Shown here piece by piece: positions 62,101-64,000 of a stretch of DNA of 64,000 nucleotides. A program made the position numbers and the translations under genes. This DNA comes from Polytrichum commune (taxonomy: Eukaryota; Streptophyta; Polytrichopsida; Polytrichales; Polytrichaceae), in the NCBI GenBank assembly GCA_950295325.1, contig OX485808.1, positions 18,496,527 to 18,560,526 on the forward strand, read 5' to 3'. The first letter of the stretch is position 1. Each line of letters begins with the position of its first letter. Under the pieces are notes generated by a model. The model was not told where the DNA came from and searched no databases. It saw nothing but the letters and a program-made list of their open reading frames with translations.

Positions 62101-63800
62101 TGTGGATGTGAGTGAAGGGTCCCTGCCATAGCCAACCAGCCAAAGCCAAGCCTGCTCCCGGGCAAGGGCCAGGGCGGGCAGCTGTCTGCCCGAGCTTAAA
62201 ATCTGGAAAAGCCAATGGGAAAATACCTATCGTCCAAATATTATCCGGAAAATCAGCAAAGAAGTGTCTATTTCCAAGAACTGTCTTTGCTATTCATCAT
62301 GTATAAGCCTTTGACACTGAAAGGTTTTTTAGCAAAACATATAAGTGGAAAAACTAATCCTATAGATGATTATGCATCATTTGCAGTGAATCTAAGTCTT
62401 GAGTGGCTTCAAATTGTTTTGAATTAAATTAGTCTCAAGATGCATATCATTAACTTGAGACAAAAAAATTAAAATGAATAAATAAATTTCTTGAAACAAT
62501 CATTATGTCTTGAGTATTTAAGATTTGTGAGTTTTGATTTGATCTTCTAGCTCATGGAATTGGAATTTCACAAGTTTTTTTGCGGTGAGTCAAAAGTTAA
62601 GTAGCTTGAGACTTTTGAATTATCTTACTGTAAGATGCATATCATCAACTTAAGACAACATAAATCTTAGAGACAATCACTGTCTTCAGAATTTAAGATC
62701 ACAAGTCTTGATTTAAACTTTTCTAACTCAAGGATTACAGATGCTTTTTGGTTACGTGTGAGTCGTTATTCTTACTTCAATATAATAACATGAAGGGAGA
62801 GGCAAAATGCACTATGAATGTACAATAAACAATTCACGCATACAGGTGCTTCTACAGTTGTCATTCAATTCTCCAGACTGACAGATGTGTAGACAAAATT
62901 TCTCACTCCAATTCTCTATTCAAGCAAAAACATCTAATTGCACAATTTCAGTAAATAAATCTGCCAGTGCTGGTATTCTGGGTCTAGATTTTTGTTCAAA
63001 GGAAGGTAGACCTTTGCATTTAAGGTTGCTCCAAAGATTGTCAGCCATATATTTTTAACTTGGAGACACTGTAATATATTCCAAGTATTTGAATGTATGA
63101 TACTTTCGCAGCAGCCAAGTGACCTTCCTGCATAACCACATTCAAGAGCCCATTGAGGCTCTGGTTGGTGTTTCATTCATTTTGAAAGCAACCAGACTTT
63201 GGTAAGAAGCCAATCTTGGCCTAAATGTTACCTATGCTTGCTGCAGGGTCTAATAGAAGAGAAAATAATGGACATTTAAACTTGTTTTTGATGTCCTAAG
63301 TCAGATGCATGCATGCGTTAGGTGACCAGGATATCTCTCTAAATTCAACAAAAGGTATGAAACTCATCACGCCAACAGTTCCAATTTACCCACAAAGACA
63401 GCTTCCCAGATCCTACACAGTAAGGGCAGTAGAGTCGTTGGGTGGCCCTCAACTATGCATTGATCCCTGATAGCTTCACAGAATTCGACCTTTAATTGAA
63501 CCTTGAGGGGTATAAACACTGCTCGAGCACATGGCTGAGTTATTTCTTCTTCAAAGAAAATATCTTATTTTGCAGAACAGTCTTCCTTTTTATGGCTGCT
63601 CACATGATCAACCCAAAGCAGGAATCTTGAGGGCTGGATACCTGTAAAGCAGCACCTTCCCTTCCAATTGAGCTAATGGCCAATGTTGCACAAAAGATGA
63701 GATTGGCCTTATAAGGTATCTAACACAGAAACAATAAGCACACAACTTTCTGTCTTATTTGCATTCCGAGTAGATGATGATAGTGAGAATGTCCCCACAA
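62101..63800. other. upstream region of the PsbP-like gene and intergenic DNA
   Basis: 62100-62260 is GC-richer (CTGCTCCCGGGCAAGGGCC region) and probably holds the 5' leader or core promoter of the minus-strand PsbP-like gene. 62400-62780 has a diverged direct duplication ('aagatgcatatcat', 'aatttaagat...ttgatttaa'). No other gene is recognised up to the exon at 63894. Confidence 0.4.
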
Positions 63801-63962
63801 TCAACTCAACTTCAATTGCACACTGACAGCTGATATATCAGGCACATTGCTGAACAAACAACTTTCCATGTCCTTTGCCCGCTTAATAGCATCCCTGATA
63901 TCATAATAACAAACCAAGATGTGAGGCTTTTAGGTCCATAAATGCACATGAAAAGCTCATTT
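63801..63962 (-). CDS. 3' end of an unidentified gene entering from the right edge
   Basis: Two exons can be joined in phase: 63962-63915 (after a 'ctctctttcag' acceptor) reading NELFMCIYGPKSLTSW across the splice, and 63894-63801 (acceptor 'tgatatcag') reading DAIKRAKDMESCLFSNVPDI, then SAVSVQLKLS and a stop at 63801-63803. The intron between is only 20 nt, which is too short for normal plant splicing, so one boundary must be wrong or the two stretches are not both exons. Partial; family not recognised. Confidence 0.3.
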
Positions 63963-64000
63963 CTGAAAGAGAGAAAACGAAAGACGACTCCAATTTTGCC

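Overview
The window is nuclear DNA of a land plant. Genes are few and split by many GT-AG introns. The products belong to plant families (an NPH3/RPT2-like BTB protein, a SAPS-domain PP6 regulatory subunit, a PsbP-domain thylakoid protein, a LEA-like protein). The rest is mostly transposon and repeat relics. I cannot name the species; a non-seed plant (bryophyte, lycophyte or fern) would fit but is a guess.

Layout. Positions 1-12700 hold no intact gene: a frameshifted unrecognised coding relic (2421-3144), a TIR element with perfect 10-bp flanking direct repeats (about 3195-4168), LINE-like fragments, a second degenerate coding relic (6325-7320), a foldback MITE, and a roughly six-unit tandem array (11228-12750) that runs into the promoter side of the first gene. 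Positions 14589-20662 (+) carry a seven-exon NPH3/RPT2-like gene; its first intron holds tandem copies of the exon-1 end with its splice donor, giving a possible alternative first exon. A LEA-like gene converges on it from the minus strand (21791-22131, perhaps to 22271). Positions 22560-36000 are repeat-rich: a dispersed family (called A here) of about 350-400 bp, PIF/Harbinger-like MITEs with TTA/TAA target duplications, two tRNA-derived SINE-like copies, minisatellites and poly-G/C tracts.

Positions 37105-47128 (+) carry a complete 21-exon SAPS gene (865 aa by my splice model). It is followed by tRNA-derived relics (48394-48960), a dead LINE (about 49450-55230) and a MITE with long TIRs. 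On the minus strand, 62100-57071 is an eight-exon gene (271 aa) for a PsbP-domain protein whose introns are loaded with dispersed repeats; one intron begins within a few bases of a family A element. The last two exons of another minus-strand gene enter from the right edge.

All exon models were read by hand from reading phase, splice dinucleotides and family similarity. Phases add up in the three main models, but no transcript evidence was available. The genes do not form an operon or an obvious pathway. The most interesting signals are relations between repeats and splice sites: a tandemly duplicated 5' splice site in the NPH3-like gene and a repeat-bounded intron in the PsbP-like gene.
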